Part shown: in pieces, positions 9,486 through 18,014 of the stretch
How the letters are laid out: each line of letters opens with the position of its first letter
Position numbering within the stretch: the first letter of the stretch is position 1
DNA from: Paraburkholderia phytofirmans PsJN
GTDB lineage: Bacteria; Pseudomonadota; Gammaproteobacteria; Burkholderiales; Burkholderiaceae
Reading direction: 5' to 3'
Length of the DNA stretch: 64,000 nucleotides
Assembly: GCF_000020125.1 (NCBI RefSeq)
Contig: NC_010681.1
Location: 3,968,001-4,032,000 of the forward strand
Notes under the pieces: generated by a model
Seen by the model: the letters and a program-made list of their open reading frames with translations, nothing else
What the model was told of the DNA's origin: nothing
Database searches by the model: none
Program-made: the position numbers and the translations under genes

Positions 9486-10769
9486 TTATGCCGCCTGCGG
9501 TTCCGGCACTTTGGCGGGCCGGTTGATCCGCAATACGATCACCGCCGCCACGAGGCACAAGCCGCCGGAAATCATCGACGCCACCGTGTACGTGCCGAGG
9601 CTCGCGCGCAGCATACCCGCGCCGAGTGCCGCAAACGCCGCACCGAGCTGATGGCCGGCGACGACCCAGCCGAACACCACCGGCGCCGATTCCTTGCCGT
9701 AGACGTCGGTGGCCAGACGCACGGTCGGCGGCACGGTCGCGATCCAGTCGAGTCCGTAGAACACGGCGAACAGCGGCAGCCCGAAGAAGTCGATGCCGAA
9801 CGCATGCGGCAGATACATCAGCGACAAACCGCGCAGACCGTAGTACCAGAACAGCAGCACGCGGCTATTGAAGCGGTCCGACAACCAGCCGGAGAGCGTC
9901 GTGCCGAACAGGTCGAAGATGCCCATCGCGGCGAGCAGCGAAGCGCCCTGCACTTCCGTCATGCCGTAGTCGCCGCACATCGCGATCAGGTGGGTGCCGA
10001 CATAGCCGTTGGTACTCGCGCCGCAGATAAAGAAGCTGAAGAACAGCAGCCAGAAATCGCGCGTCTTGCTCGCCATGGCCAGTGTGCCGAAGGCGATCGC
10101 CAACGGATTCTGTTTGGTGACGGTGCTGTTGATGGGCGAATCGTGCGGTTCGCCGTACGGGCGCAGCTTCATGTCGGCCGGGCGCTCGGGCAGCAAAAAC
10201 GCAACCAGCGGAATCACGATCGCGGCCGCAATGGCGACGACCCACACCACTTGCCGCCAGCCATGGTGCTCGGCGATGGCAGCGAGCATCGGCAGAAACA
10301 CGAGTTGGCCGGTTGCCGAACTCGCCGTGAGAATGCCCATGACGAGCCCGCGCCGCGTGGTGAACCAGCGCGTCACCACCGTCGCCGACAACGACAGCGC
10401 CGCGACCCCCGTCGAGCCACCGACCATCACGCCCCAGATGAGCACCATTTGCCAAGGGTGCGTCATCAGCGAAGATAGCGCGACGCCCAGCGCCATCGTC
10501 CCGAGCGCGGCCAGCAGCGTGGGGCGTACACCGAAACGTTGCATCGCCGCGGCCGCGAACGGTCCCATCAGACCGTACAGCGCAATGTTCACGGAGATCG
10601 CGAGAGAAATCGTTGCGCGGCTCCAGCCGAACTGATGCTCGAGCGGCAGCATCATCACGCTCGGCGTGGCGCGCGTGCCGGCCGCCGCCAGCAGTACCAG
10701 AAACACCACCGCGACGGTCAACCAGCCGTAGTGGAAACGTCCGCCAATCAGTCTTGCTGCCCAGTTCAT
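9486..10769 (-). CDS. MFS transporter (OFA/monocarboxylate-like)
   Basis: A 427-aa inner-membrane MFS protein with about 12 hydrophobic helices. The opening FHYGWLTVAVVFLVLLAAAG and the region with PLEHQFGWSRATISLAIS resemble the oxalate/formate antiporter and monocarboxylate-porter branch, so an organic anion is a reasonable guess. The ATG at 10769 has GGAGA at 4 bases; a TTG at 10811 is less likely. It diverges from a TetR regulator gene, and the intervening DNA contains palindromes, so regulation by that protein is likely. A short GC hairpin at 9384-9403 lies downstream but has no T tract on either strand. Confidence 0.8.
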   Translation of the reverse strand: MNWAARLIGGRFHYGWLTVAVVFLVLLAAAGTRATPSVMMLPLEHQFGWSRATISLAISVNIALYGLMGPFAAAAMQRFGVRPTLLAALGTMALGVALSSLMTHPWQMVLIWGVMVGGSTGVAALSLSATVVTRWFTTRRGLVMGILTASSATGQLVFLPMLAAIAEHHGWRQVVWVVAIAAAIVIPLVAFLLPERPADMKLRPYGEPHDSPINSTVTKQNPLAIAFGTLAMASKTRDFWLLFFSFFICGASTNGYVGTHLIAMCGDYGMTEVQGASLLAAMGIFDLFGTTLSGWLSDRFNSRVLLFWYYGLRGLSLMYLPHAFGIDFFGLPLFAVFYGLDWIATVPPTVRLATDVYGKESAPVVFGWVVAGHQLGAAFAALGAGMLRASLGTYTVASMISGGLCLVAAVIVLRINRPAKVPEPQAA

Positions 10770-10815
10770 CGGTTCTCCAATCGAGGCCTGCTCCGCAGGT
10801 GCCGCCGCCAATATT

Positions 10816-10889
10816 GTTACGCGTTCGGTAAAGGACTTGTGACAGATCAGTCACAATAGGTGTTGCGATCTTAGTTACTGCTCGGTAAC
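10816..10889. promoter_or_regulatory. Cluster of palindromes between the TetR gene and the MFS gene (putative operators)
   Basis: Three dyads lie in the 155-base divergent gap. GTTACTGCTCGGTAAC at 10874-10889 has perfect 5-base arms. GTTACGCGTTCGGTAAA at 10816-10832 is a near copy of it. Between them TTGTGACAGATCAGTCACAA at 10837-10856 pairs at 9 of 10 positions. Such sites are typical of TetR-family control; which protein binds which dyad is inference. Confidence 0.6.
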
Positions 10890-10924
10890 ATGTCAAGGCG
10901 TCAATTGAGTTCAGGTAGCCATTC

Positions 10925-11560
10925 ATGTCCGACAGTCAAACCTCAAAGCCGGCCTCTGCGCGCCGCACGCGCAACGCGCAGACCGCCGGCCCGCAGGCGC
11001 AACAGCACTTGCTGCGCGCCGCGGACGAGCTGTTCTATCGCGAGGGCGTGCGAGCCGTCGGCGTGGACGCGGTGGTCGAGCGCGCCGGCGTGAACAAGAT
11101 GAGTTTGTACCGGCAGTTTTCGTCGAAAGACGAGCTTGTCATGGCTTACCTGGAGCGTAAGGACGAGCAGTTCTTCAGCTATGTGGAGCGCAGCTTCGCC
11201 AAACATCCGGGCGAGCCGGCCCGGCAGCTTCGGCAATATTTCGACGACCTCGCGGTGCGCGCGTCTGTCGACGATTATCGCGGCTGCCCTTTCGTGAATG
11301 TGTCGGTGGAGTTTCCGGAGACGGCGCATCCGGCGCGGCAGTTCGTGTTTCGCAACAAGGCGCGCCTGATGGCGCGGCTCACGGAACTGACCACGGCAGC
11401 GGGCGCCGATGATCCGGTAGCGCTCGCCAATGCGCTGGGTCTGATGATCGAAGGCGTGTATGCGGCCAGCCAGACGTATGGGCCCGGATGCGGGCCCATT
11501 CTAGCCGCGCCCAAAGTCGCCGCACAGTTGATCGCCGCGGCGTGCGGCGCGGCAGCATAG
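10925..11560 (+). CDS. TetR/AcrR-family transcriptional regulator
   Basis: A 211-aa one-component regulator. Residues about 25-75 hold the TetR helix-turn-helix: LLRAADELFYREGVRAVGVD followed by VVERAGVNKMSLYRQFSSKDEL, where SLYRQF is the recognition-helix signature. The C-terminal half (from about residue 85) is the ligand-binding and dimer domain. It is divergent from the MFS transporter at 9.5-10.8 kb, with palindromic DNA between them, so the simplest reading is a repressor of that transporter and of itself, released by the transporter's substrate. Confidence 0.9.
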   Translation: MSDSQTSKPASARRTRNAQTAGPQAQQHLLRAADELFYREGVRAVGVDAVVERAGVNKMSLYRQFSSKDELVMAYLERKDEQFFSYVERSFAKHPGEPARQLRQYFDDLAVRASVDDYRGCPFVNVSVEFPETAHPARQFVFRNKARLMARLTELTTAAGADDPVALANALGLMIEGVYAASQTYGPGCGPILAAPKVAAQLIAAACGAAA

Positions 11561-11679
11561 GCGACGGCGTCGGCCGCAGCTGATTGAATTTTCTGCTTCG
11601 ACGTTCTGTTTGAGCTAGGCCCGAATCGACTACGGTTCACCCCGTTAAAATGGCGCTTTATCTCCCTGCGCCGCCCGCC

Positions 11680-12234
11680 ATGTCGTTGTCCGCCGAATCC
11701 CACGATGCCGTTGTCGCCGCTACTCGTTACTGGTTGACCGAGGCTGTGATCGGCCTCAATCTTTGCCCGTTCGCGAAGGCAGTCCACGTGAAGGAACAGA
11801 TTCGCTACGCCGTCAGCGATGCCGTGGACATGGAAGGCGTACTGACCGATCTGGAAACCGAGCTTCAGACGCTCGTCGCCGCCGACCCCGACGCCGTGGA
11901 TACGACGCTGTTAATCGTGCCGCAGGCGCTCGGCGATTTTCTGGACTACAACGATTGCCTGTTTTTCGCCGAACGCATGCTCAAGCAGCTTCGGCTCGAA
12001 GGCGTCGTTCAGATCGCGAGCTTCCATCCCTTTTACCAGTTCGAAGGCAGCGAGCCCGACGATATCGAGAACTACACGAATCGCGCGCCGTATCCGATTT
12101 TGCATCTGCTGCGCGAGGACAGCATCGAACGCGCGGTTCAGGCTTTCCCCGACGCTGAAGAGATTTACGAACGCAATCAGGAGACGCTGCGGCGAATCGG
12201 GCTGGCCGGCTGGAATGCGTTGATGAAACGGTAA
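11680..12234 (+). CDS. DUF1415 family protein
   Basis: A 184-aa protein that I recognise as DUF1415, a family of unknown function common in gamma- and beta-proteobacteria. The signature NLCPFAKAVH lies near residue 27-36, with FLDYNDCLFFAE and ASFHPFYQFEG further on; the cysteine and histidine residues in these segments look conserved enough to be functional. The start at 11680 (MSLSAES) fits the family length better than the ATG at 11650. No signal peptide or membrane segment is evident, so it is probably cytoplasmic. Confidence 0.8.
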   Translation: MSLSAESHDAVVAATRYWLTEAVIGLNLCPFAKAVHVKEQIRYAVSDAVDMEGVLTDLETELQTLVAADPDAVDTTLLIVPQALGDFLDYNDCLFFAERMLKQLRLEGVVQIASFHPFYQFEGSEPDDIENYTNRAPYPILHLLREDSIERAVQAFPDAEEIYERNQETLRRIGLAGWNALMKR

Positions 12235-12279
12235 TTCACGCAACGGACCCGCCACCAGCGGCCGCGCGACGTCGCCGGA

Positions 12280-13122
12280 TCAGGCCGAAACAAAAAACCG
12301 TTCTTTCAGCTCCTCGATCCCGAGCGTTTCCATCACCTCGTTCAAGCGCTCGGCCGGCCGGCGCCGCGGCAAATCCTTGTACTGGGCGATGATGAGTTCA
12401 TTCTTCATGGAATGCTCCCAACCCACCAGCTCGGTCACGCTGACCTGATATCCGTGCGCTTCGAGTTGCAAACAGCGCAGCACATTCGTGATCTGGCTCC
12501 CGAACTCCCGCGTGTGCAGCGGATGCCGCCAGATCTCCGTGAGGGCGTTGCCGAGAGATTTGCCCTTGTTCTGCCGCAACACCCCCGCCACCTCCGCCTG
12601 ACAGCACGGCACGACCACGATGTACTTCGCCTTCTTTTCGAGCGCGAAGCGCAGGGCGTCGTCGGTCGCTGTATTGCAGGCGTGCAGTGCGGTGACGATG
12701 TCGATCCGGGCCGGCAAGCGGTCCGACGTGATCGAGTCCGCCACCGACAGATTCAGAAACGACATGCCCGTGAATCCCAGCCGGCCAGCGAGCTCTTCGG
12801 ACTTCGCGACGAGCTCCTCACGCGTCTCAATGCCGTATATGTGTGACGCACCGCCCGCTTCTGCCTGAAACTCCTTGAAGAAAAGGTCATACAGGATAAA
12901 ACCTAGATAAGACTTGCCCGCGCCGTGGTCGACGAGGGTCACGGCGCCCTGCTCGTTCCTGAGGTCTTTAAGCAGCGGCTCGATGAACTGGAACAGGTGA
13001 TAGACCTGTTTCAGCTTGCGGCGGCTGTCCTGGTTCATCTTGCCGTCGCGCGTCAGGATGTGAAGCTCCTTCAACAACTCGACGGATTGATTGGGGCGAA
13101 TTTCGTGCGTTTTGCTGGACAT
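12280..13122 (-). CDS. Predicted SAM-dependent methyltransferase (Methyltransf_32-like)
   Basis: A 280-aa protein with a class I methyltransferase fold. The SAM-binding motif I is LVDHGAGKSYLGF near residue 64-76, with an acidic residue at the end of strand 2 (YGIETREELV) and a VTALHACNTATDD segment near residue 143-155. The last, together with VVVPCCQAE, is characteristic of the METTL25/GSTCD-like group. Target and role are unknown. It converges on the DUF1415 gene (45-base gap). The start MSSKTHE is preceded by the weak ribosome site GGGG. Confidence 0.7.
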   Translation of the reverse strand: MSSKTHEIRPNQSVELLKELHILTRDGKMNQDSRRKLKQVYHLFQFIEPLLKDLRNEQGAVTLVDHGAGKSYLGFILYDLFFKEFQAEAGGASHIYGIETREELVAKSEELAGRLGFTGMSFLNLSVADSITSDRLPARIDIVTALHACNTATDDALRFALEKKAKYIVVVPCCQAEVAGVLRQNKGKSLGNALTEIWRHPLHTREFGSQITNVLRCLQLEAHGYQVSVTELVGWEHSMKNELIIAQYKDLPRRRPAERLNEVMETLGIEELKERFFVSA

Positions 13123-13504
13123 CGGGGGAAACCGCCAATAATTGCAGCGCGAACGTGCGACAGGTGACGGAAAAAGGGAAAAGTTGCTGCCAGTTTACCC
13201 AAAGTGCGGCTTGCTGACCGAAGGAGCCGCGCAAAGCATGTCAGAAAGGGGATAAAACTGGAACATTTCCTGCTCTAAAAGCGTCACGCGGAAGGTTCCA
13301 GAAAGGCGCAAGAGCAGCTTGCGTAACGGCCAGGCCCATGGCGCCGGCCGTGCCGCCTATAACAATGGGCTGCGGCCGTGGCTTTCACCACGCGAACCGA
13401 ATGCATGTGGGGAGGACGGTCCGGAACACGGGCCGAACGTTACGTAACCAGCAGCGCGCCGAGACGTCAAGCGGACGCGCGCTCGGAAAATAGAAGAGGC
13501 GGCA

Positions 13505-13825
13505 ATGGATACGGTACCCAACGGAAACGTCGAACAGAAATTTCAGGAAATGCTGGCGAAACTCATCGCCACCCCGGCGTGGTCCGAGAAGCAGCAACTC
13601 GAGCTCGAGATGGCCCGCGATATCTCGACGGAAATGCTCCGTCTGGCCGAAGTCATGCGCGACGGCAGCGTAGACATGGAAACTTGCCTGACCATGCTCA
13701 AGTACGCCAAGGTGCTCGACTTCGTCATGACTACGCTTGCTTCGCGGCGCGATATCAAGCCGCAAACGCTGCGGGTCATCTTCAAGCTCGCCGGGTTGAA
13801 GGTGGACGAGGCGTACCCCGGCTAG
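13505..13825 (+). CDS. Conserved hypothetical protein, 106 aa
   Basis: I do not recognise a named family. The protein is acidic to neutral and mostly helical in appearance, with no signal peptide, membrane segment or clear motif. The ATG follows AGAAGAGG at about 7 bases, codon use resembles the neighbours, and the frame ends cleanly, which supports a real gene. It stands alone: the 382-base gap before it (13123-13504) holds no gene I can support, and the next gene (DUF1059) is convergent. Confidence 0.6.
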   Translation: MDTVPNGNVEQKFQEMLAKLIATPAWSEKQQLELEMARDISTEMLRLAEVMRDGSVDMETCLTMLKYAKVLDFVMTTLASRRDIKPQTLRVIFKLAGLKVDEAYPG

Positions 13826-13914
13826 GACGTAGTTCGACGATGCTGCGACCCGCGCGGGCGGCAAGACGCCGTTCGCGCGGGTCGTTCGTTCTGTAGATCC
13901 CCCAAGACAGCAGC

Positions 13915-14124
13915 TTACGCGCGCGGCGCGTCGACCGGCGGCGTGCCGTCGTGAAAGAGCGTCTTGAGTTGCGAGCGCAATTCCGGCGAATCCGTATGCT
14001 TGTGCACCGTGACCGCGTGTTGCACGGCGGCGTCGAGCAATTCGCTCTCGCTGTCGGCAGACAGGGCGACGGTGCAGTTCATTTCGCTCGGAAACTCGCG
14101 GCAATCGATATATTTGCGGGACAT
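13915..14124 (-). CDS. DUF1059 domain protein, 69 aa
   Basis: A short protein matching the DUF1059 family of unknown function. It begins MSRKYIDCREFPSEMNCT and has the two conserved cysteines (residues 8 and 17) and the conserved AVQHAVTVHKH segment. CAAGGAGAC just before the ATG is a strong ribosome site. The 381 bases between it and the divergent flavoprotein gene (14125-14505) contain no gene I can support and should carry the promoters of both. Confidence 0.8.
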   Translation of the reverse strand: MSRKYIDCREFPSEMNCTVALSADSESELLDAAVQHAVTVHKHTDSPELRSQLKTLFHDGTPPVDAPRA

Positions 14125-14505
14125 GGCAGTCTCCTTGGTTCAGAGGACGTTCAGACATCCACGCAGGCAGCAGACGCGCGGACCACATCGCCGGCCGTGA
14201 CACGGCGGCTCCGATCGCGCGGAGAGCACCGGGTGGCGGGGAAGGCGGCGGAGTTGGTCTGACGCAAGGAAGACGCGCGGCGTCCGATGGAAGGTGTCTG
14301 AAAAGTATAGGTCGCGTGGTCGCATAACACAGCAGCGGATGCGAGCCGGGTGTATGCGAGCCCGCCTGAACCCAGCCGTTTTCCGCCTGCCGGCCCGCTC
14401 GCGCGTTTGCCCTGTGCTGCCCAGGGGTGTGAAAATAGCGCCCTTCGCGCCGCAGATCATCCAAACCGTCGGCGCGCCGCCACTTCCGCTCTTCCGCAGG
14501 CCCGC

Positions 14506-15771
14506 ATGTCATCCTCACTCCGTTCCGCCCGCGTCGCCGTGATCGGCGGCGGCCCCGCCGGCTTGATGGCCGCCGAGGCGCTCGCGCAGCAAGGCATGCA
14601 GGTCGACGTCTATGACGCCATGCCGTCGGTCGGCCGCAAGTTTCTGATGGCGGGCAAAGGCGGCATGAACATCACGCATTCGGAGCCGCTCGAGCCGTTT
14701 CTCGGCCGTTACGGCGCGCGCCGCGAGCAGATCGCGCCGCTCGTGCGAACCTTCGATCCCGACGCCTTGCGCGCGTGGCTGCATGGGTTGGGCGTGGAGA
14801 CATTCGTCGGCAGCTCGGGGCGCGTTTTCCCGGCGGATATGAAAGCCGCGCCGATGCTGCGTGCGTGGCTGCATAGACTGCGCGAAGCGGGCGTGCGGTT
14901 TCACATGCGCCACAAGTGGTGCGGCTGGGACACCGAAGCCGGCCATGGCGTCGCGCATACGCTCCGTTTCGCGACGCCCGACGGCGAGCAAGCTGTCACC
15001 TTCGACGCCGCGGTATTCGCGCTCGGCGGCGCAAGCTGGCCGCGCCTCGGTTCGGACGCCGCGTGGGTCCCGCTGATAGCGTCGCGCGATGTGCCCATCG
15101 CGCCCCTCCGGCCAGCGAACTGCGGCTTCGACGCGGACTGGAGCCCCTATCTGCGCGAGCGTTTCGCGGGTCAACCGGTCAAGCCGGTGGCCATCACGCT
15201 GACCGATGTAGACAATAAAGTCCACAATCGACAAGGTGAAATACTTTTGACCGAAACGGGCCTCGAAGGCAGCTTGATCTATGCTTTGTCGGCCGCCGTT
15301 CGGGAGCGGATTCTGGCTGACGGCGACGTCACGATCACGCTCGATCTGGCGCCAGGCCTGGCTTTGGAGCGGGTCGTCGCCGAGGTCACGCGACCGCGAG
15401 GTTCGCGTTCGATGTCGAGCCACTTGCACGGTCGGATCGGCATTAGTGGGGTAAAACTGGCTCTGTTGCACGAGATTCTGTCGAAAGAAGCCTTCGCCGA
15501 CGCCTACGGTCTCGCGCACGCCATCAAGGCGCTGCCGGTGCGGCTCACGCGCGCCCGGCCGATCGCGGAAGCGATCAGCACCGCCGGCGGCATTCCCTTC
15601 GAGGCGCTCGACGAGCATTTGATGATCGAGCGCCTGCCCGGCATCTTCTGCGCGGGCGAAATGCTCGACTGGGAAGCGCCCACGGGCGGCTACCTGCTCA
15701 CCGCCTGCTTTGCCAGCGGCCTCGCGGCAGGGCGCGGGGCGGCGGCGTATGTCCGCGGCGCTTCGACCTGA
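14506..15771 (+). CDS. NAD(P)/FAD-dependent flavoprotein, HI0933/BaiN-like (TIGR03862 type)
   Basis: A 421-aa flavoprotein of the HI0933/YhiN superfamily. The FAD Rossmann motif VAVIGGGPAGLMAAE starts near residue 10, followed by the family hallmark VGRKFLMAGKGGMNITH near residue 39-55 and, at the C-terminus, GIFCAGEMLDWEAPTGGYLLTAC, which closes the FAD site. The reaction is unknown. The start at 14506 begins the conserved region; an upstream ATG at 14350 reads through unconserved DNA. Codons 235-246 (15207-15241) are unusually AT-rich and match an intergenic sequence at 17137-17171. Confidence 0.85.
   Translation: MSSSLRSARVAVIGGGPAGLMAAEALAQQGMQVDVYDAMPSVGRKFLMAGKGGMNITHSEPLEPFLGRYGARREQIAPLVRTFDPDALRAWLHGLGVETFVGSSGRVFPADMKAAPMLRAWLHRLREAGVRFHMRHKWCGWDTEAGHGVAHTLRFATPDGEQAVTFDAAVFALGGASWPRLGSDAAWVPLIASRDVPIAPLRPANCGFDADWSPYLRERFAGQPVKPVAITLTDVDNKVHNRQGEILLTETGLEGSLIYALSAAVRERILADGDVTITLDLAPGLALERVVAEVTRPRGSRSMSSHLHGRIGISGVKLALLHEILSKEAFADAYGLAHAIKALPVRLTRARPIAEAISTAGGIPFEALDEHLMIERLPGIFCAGEMLDWEAPTGGYLLTACFASGLAAGRGAAAYVRGAST
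15207..15241 (+). repeat. 35-bp dispersed repeat, copy 1 (inside the flavoprotein gene)
   Basis: Begins TGTAGACAATAAAGTCCACA and continues ATCGACAAGGTGAAA. It differs from copy 2 at 17137-17171 at only 3 of 35 positions, all in the spacer of an imperfect dyad TGTAGAC/GTCCACA. The reading frame stays open through it. Confidence 0.75.
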
Positions 15772-15821
15772 CGCGCCGATTACCGCTCTCGCTGTTAAGG
15801 GAGCGGCATGCGTCTCACCGC

Positions 15822-16946
15822 TTAGCGCGCCTTCAAACGCCAGAGCGACGTCACTTCGGCCATGCGCGCCGTGTGCAGCGCATCGGTTTCATCGGTCGAC
15901 TTGGGGTGGCGCGGACGAATGTCCTCGCGACCCGCCACTGTCAGCCCCGCCTTGTCGATGGCGGCCAGCAGCCAGTCGCGCGTGCGCAAGCCAAGATGCT
16001 CCGCGAAATCGGACATGATCAGCCAGCCTTCCCCACCCGGCGACAGATGCTCCGCCAGCCCGTTCAGGAAACCGAGCAGCATGCGGCTTTCCGGATCGTA
16101 GATCGCGTACTCGATCGGCGAAGCGGGCCTTGCCGGCACCCACGGCGGATTGCTCACCACGAGCGGCGCGCGGCCTTCGGGAAACAAATCGGCCTGCACG
16201 ACGTCGACCTGCTGGTCGTAACCGAGACGCGTGAGGTTTTCGCGCGCGCAAGCGAGCGCGCGCGGATCCTGATCGGTAGCGACGATTTTCTTCACGCCGC
16301 GTTTGGCGAGCAGCGCCGAGAGCACGCCCGTGCCCGTGCCGATATCGAACGCCTTGTTCAGCGAAGGCAGCGGCGTGCTCGCGACGAGGTCCACATATTC
16401 GCCGCGTACCGGCGAGAACACGCCGTAATGCGGATGAATCCGTTCGCCCAACGCGGGAATCTCGACGCCCTTCCTGCGCCACTCGTGCGCGCCGATCATG
16501 CCAAGCAGTTCACGCAGCGACACGACGGACGGCTCGTCGGTCGGCGGTCCGTAGGTTTCGATGCAGGCTTGCTGGACATCGGGCGCGCGGCGCAGCGGAA
16601 TACCGTAAGCGGAGTCCAGCGGAATCAGGATCATGCCGAGCGTGCGCGCGCGTTGCGACTGCGCCTGCCGATGCAGGTTGAATGCGTCGAGCGGCGTTTC
16701 GCCCTGCTTGCGCGGTTTGCGCTCCAGTCGGCGCGTCACCGCTTGCAGCAACTGGCGAGCGTTCTGGAAGTCGCCGTTCCACAACAGCGCCGTCCCTTCG
16801 CACGCCAGTCGGTAGGCGGAATCTGCGGTGGTGCGGTCGTCCGCGACGATGACGCGCTTGGGCGGCGGCACGGCTGCTTCGGAGCGCCAACGCGCGGAGC
16901 GGGGGCCGTCGGCTTCGGGCCAGGTGATGGTTGCGGGGCTGGTCAT
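15822..16946 (-). CDS. Class I SAM-dependent methyltransferase with NPPW motif (HemK/RsmC-like)
   Basis: About 374 aa. An N-terminal domain of some 180 residues without recognised motifs precedes a methyltransferase domain with motif I AFDIGTGTGVLSALLAKRG, the acidic strand-2 end VATDQDPRALACA, and VVSNPPWVPA, which marks N-methyltransferases acting on planar amino groups. The target could be rRNA bases or a protein; it cannot be decided here. The ATG at 16946 was preferred over one at 16997, but neither has a good ribosome site. It converges on the flavoprotein gene (50-base gap). Confidence 0.75.
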   Translation of the reverse strand: MTSPATITWPEADGPRSARWRSEAAVPPPKRVIVADDRTTADSAYRLACEGTALLWNGDFQNARQLLQAVTRRLERKPRKQGETPLDAFNLHRQAQSQRARTLGMILIPLDSAYGIPLRRAPDVQQACIETYGPPTDEPSVVSLRELLGMIGAHEWRRKGVEIPALGERIHPHYGVFSPVRGEYVDLVASTPLPSLNKAFDIGTGTGVLSALLAKRGVKKIVATDQDPRALACARENLTRLGYDQQVDVVQADLFPEGRAPLVVSNPPWVPARPASPIEYAIYDPESRMLLGFLNGLAEHLSPGGEGWLIMSDFAEHLGLRTRDWLLAAIDKAGLTVAGREDIRPRHPKSTDETDALHTARMAEVTSLWRLKAR

Positions 16947-17136
16947 GGTGAGGTGGGATCGGTGTTGCGGGAGCGACGCGCTGAGAAGCCGCGTCATCGG
17001 GGGCGTTGCCCGCCGGAGTACTTAGAAGCGTTGCCGACTGACGCCCGAATAGTACCTCTGTCGTTCGGGTTCGCGGTGCGCTATTCGCCGGTGGAACGGA
17101 TGAAGCGCGCTATCTGCCGGCCTCGACCATGAACTT

Positions 17137-17171
17137 TGTAGACTTAAAAGTCCACAATCGACAAGGTGAAA
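17137..17171 (+). repeat. 35-bp dispersed repeat, copy 2 (intergenic)
   Basis: Begins TGTAGACTTAAAAGTCCACA and continues ATCGACAAGGTGAAA. It lies in the 393-base gap between the methyltransferase start (16946) and tRNA-Thr, about 1.9 kb from copy 1. Apart from this element and the tRNA terminator I see nothing in that gap. Confidence 0.75.
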
Positions 17172-17293
17172 GAGATATGGTGATTTTGGACCGTTTCGCG
17201 GCTCACCGACGTTTCATGAAGCCGGTCCTTTTTGCAGGCGGAAGCGCCGTGCAGCGGCACGAACACGGCGTCTTATCGATAAGCACGCACCAA

Positions 17294-17330
17294 GAAAAAA
17301 CGGGGTTTCTGATTGAACAGAAACCCCGTT
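17294..17330 (-). terminator. Terminator of tRNA-Thr
   Basis: AACGGGGTTTCTG (17299-17311) pairs perfectly over 13 bases with CAGAAACCCCGTT (17318-17330) around a 6-base loop. On the minus strand it is followed by TTTTTT. It starts 9 bases beyond the tRNA 3' end. Confidence 0.9.
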
Positions 17331-17339
17331 TAGTACAAC

Positions 17340-17415
17340 TGGTGCCGGCTGCAGGACTCGAACCCGCCACCTCATGATTACAAGTCAAGCGCTCTACCTG
17401 ATGAGCTAAGCCGGC
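17340..17415 (-). tRNA. tRNA-Thr (anticodon TGT)
   Basis: A 76-base tRNA including the encoded CCA. The acceptor arms GCCGGCT and AGCCGGC pair fully, the D arm is GCTC/GAGC, and the T arm has GCGGG, TTCGAGT, CCTGC. The anticodon loop CTTGTAA gives anticodon TGT, reading ACA threonine codons. The anticodon stem CTTGA/TCATG has one T-T mismatch at its second pair. A strong terminator follows and sspB lies just upstream on the same strand. Confidence 0.93.
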
Positions 17416-17434
17416 ATGAGGCCGTGATTCTACT

Positions 17435-17944
17435 TCATTTTACGATCTTGAGGCGAGCCCTTCCGCCGCCTTTCGATCCATCGTCGTCAGGTTGCGGGCC
17501 GGACGTCTCGCTATCCGCTTTGGCGGTGGCGGCCTCCGTAGCCGGCGCCGTTTCAACCGCGCGTGGCGCGGGCGCTTCGGTTTCGTCCGCAACTTCTGCG
17601 TCGGCGCCTGAATCCTGCGCTTCGCCGCCCGTCGACTCGACCGGGAACGCCATGCCCTGGCCGTTCTCGCGCGCATAGATCGCGAGAATATTGGCGATGG
17701 GCACCTCGATCTTGTGCGACTTGCCGGAGAAACGCGCACTAAACTCGATCCACTCGTTGCCCATCTGCAGCTGGCTGGTCGCCTCGAAGCTGATGTTCAA
17801 CACGATTTCGTTGTCGCGCACGAATTGACGCGGCACGCGCGTCTGATTGTCGACCCGGACCGCGATGTGCGGCGTATAGCCATTGTCCGTGCACCACTCA
17901 TAGAGCGCGCGCAGCAGGTAAGGCTTGGTGGAAATCTCTTGCAT
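17435..17944 (-). CDS. sspB: ClpXP protease specificity-enhancing factor SspB
   Basis: SspB is a cytoplasmic adaptor that binds ssrA-tagged peptides from stalled ribosomes and delivers them to ClpXP. The 169-aa protein has the folded peptide-binding domain in residues 1-110, beginning STKPYLLRALYEWCTDNGYTPHI, followed by a long acidic, Ala/Glu-rich linker and a short C-terminal tail (ARLKIVK) of the kind that docks on ClpX. The ATG at 17944 follows AGAGGA. sspA lies 70 bases upstream on the same strand, the usual sspA-sspB order. Confidence 0.95.
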   Translation of the reverse strand: MQEISTKPYLLRALYEWCTDNGYTPHIAVRVDNQTRVPRQFVRDNEIVLNISFEATSQLQMGNEWIEFSARFSGKSHKIEVPIANILAIYARENGQGMAFPVESTGGEAQDSGADAEVADETEAPAPRAVETAPATEAATAKADSETSGPQPDDDGSKGGGRARLKIVK

Positions 17945-18014
17945 CAACTGTCCTCTTACCGGGCGCGGGCCCGCGCTCGGCCAGCCGCGCGGCGCCCTCG
18001 CCCCAAAGCCACAC

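Noticed and set aside
17129..17377. 82-aa ORF ending in LVPAAGLEPATS
   Set aside because: It runs through the tRNA terminator and into the tRNA-Thr gene. The end LEPATS is the well-known translation of the tRNA T-arm region and not a protein motif.
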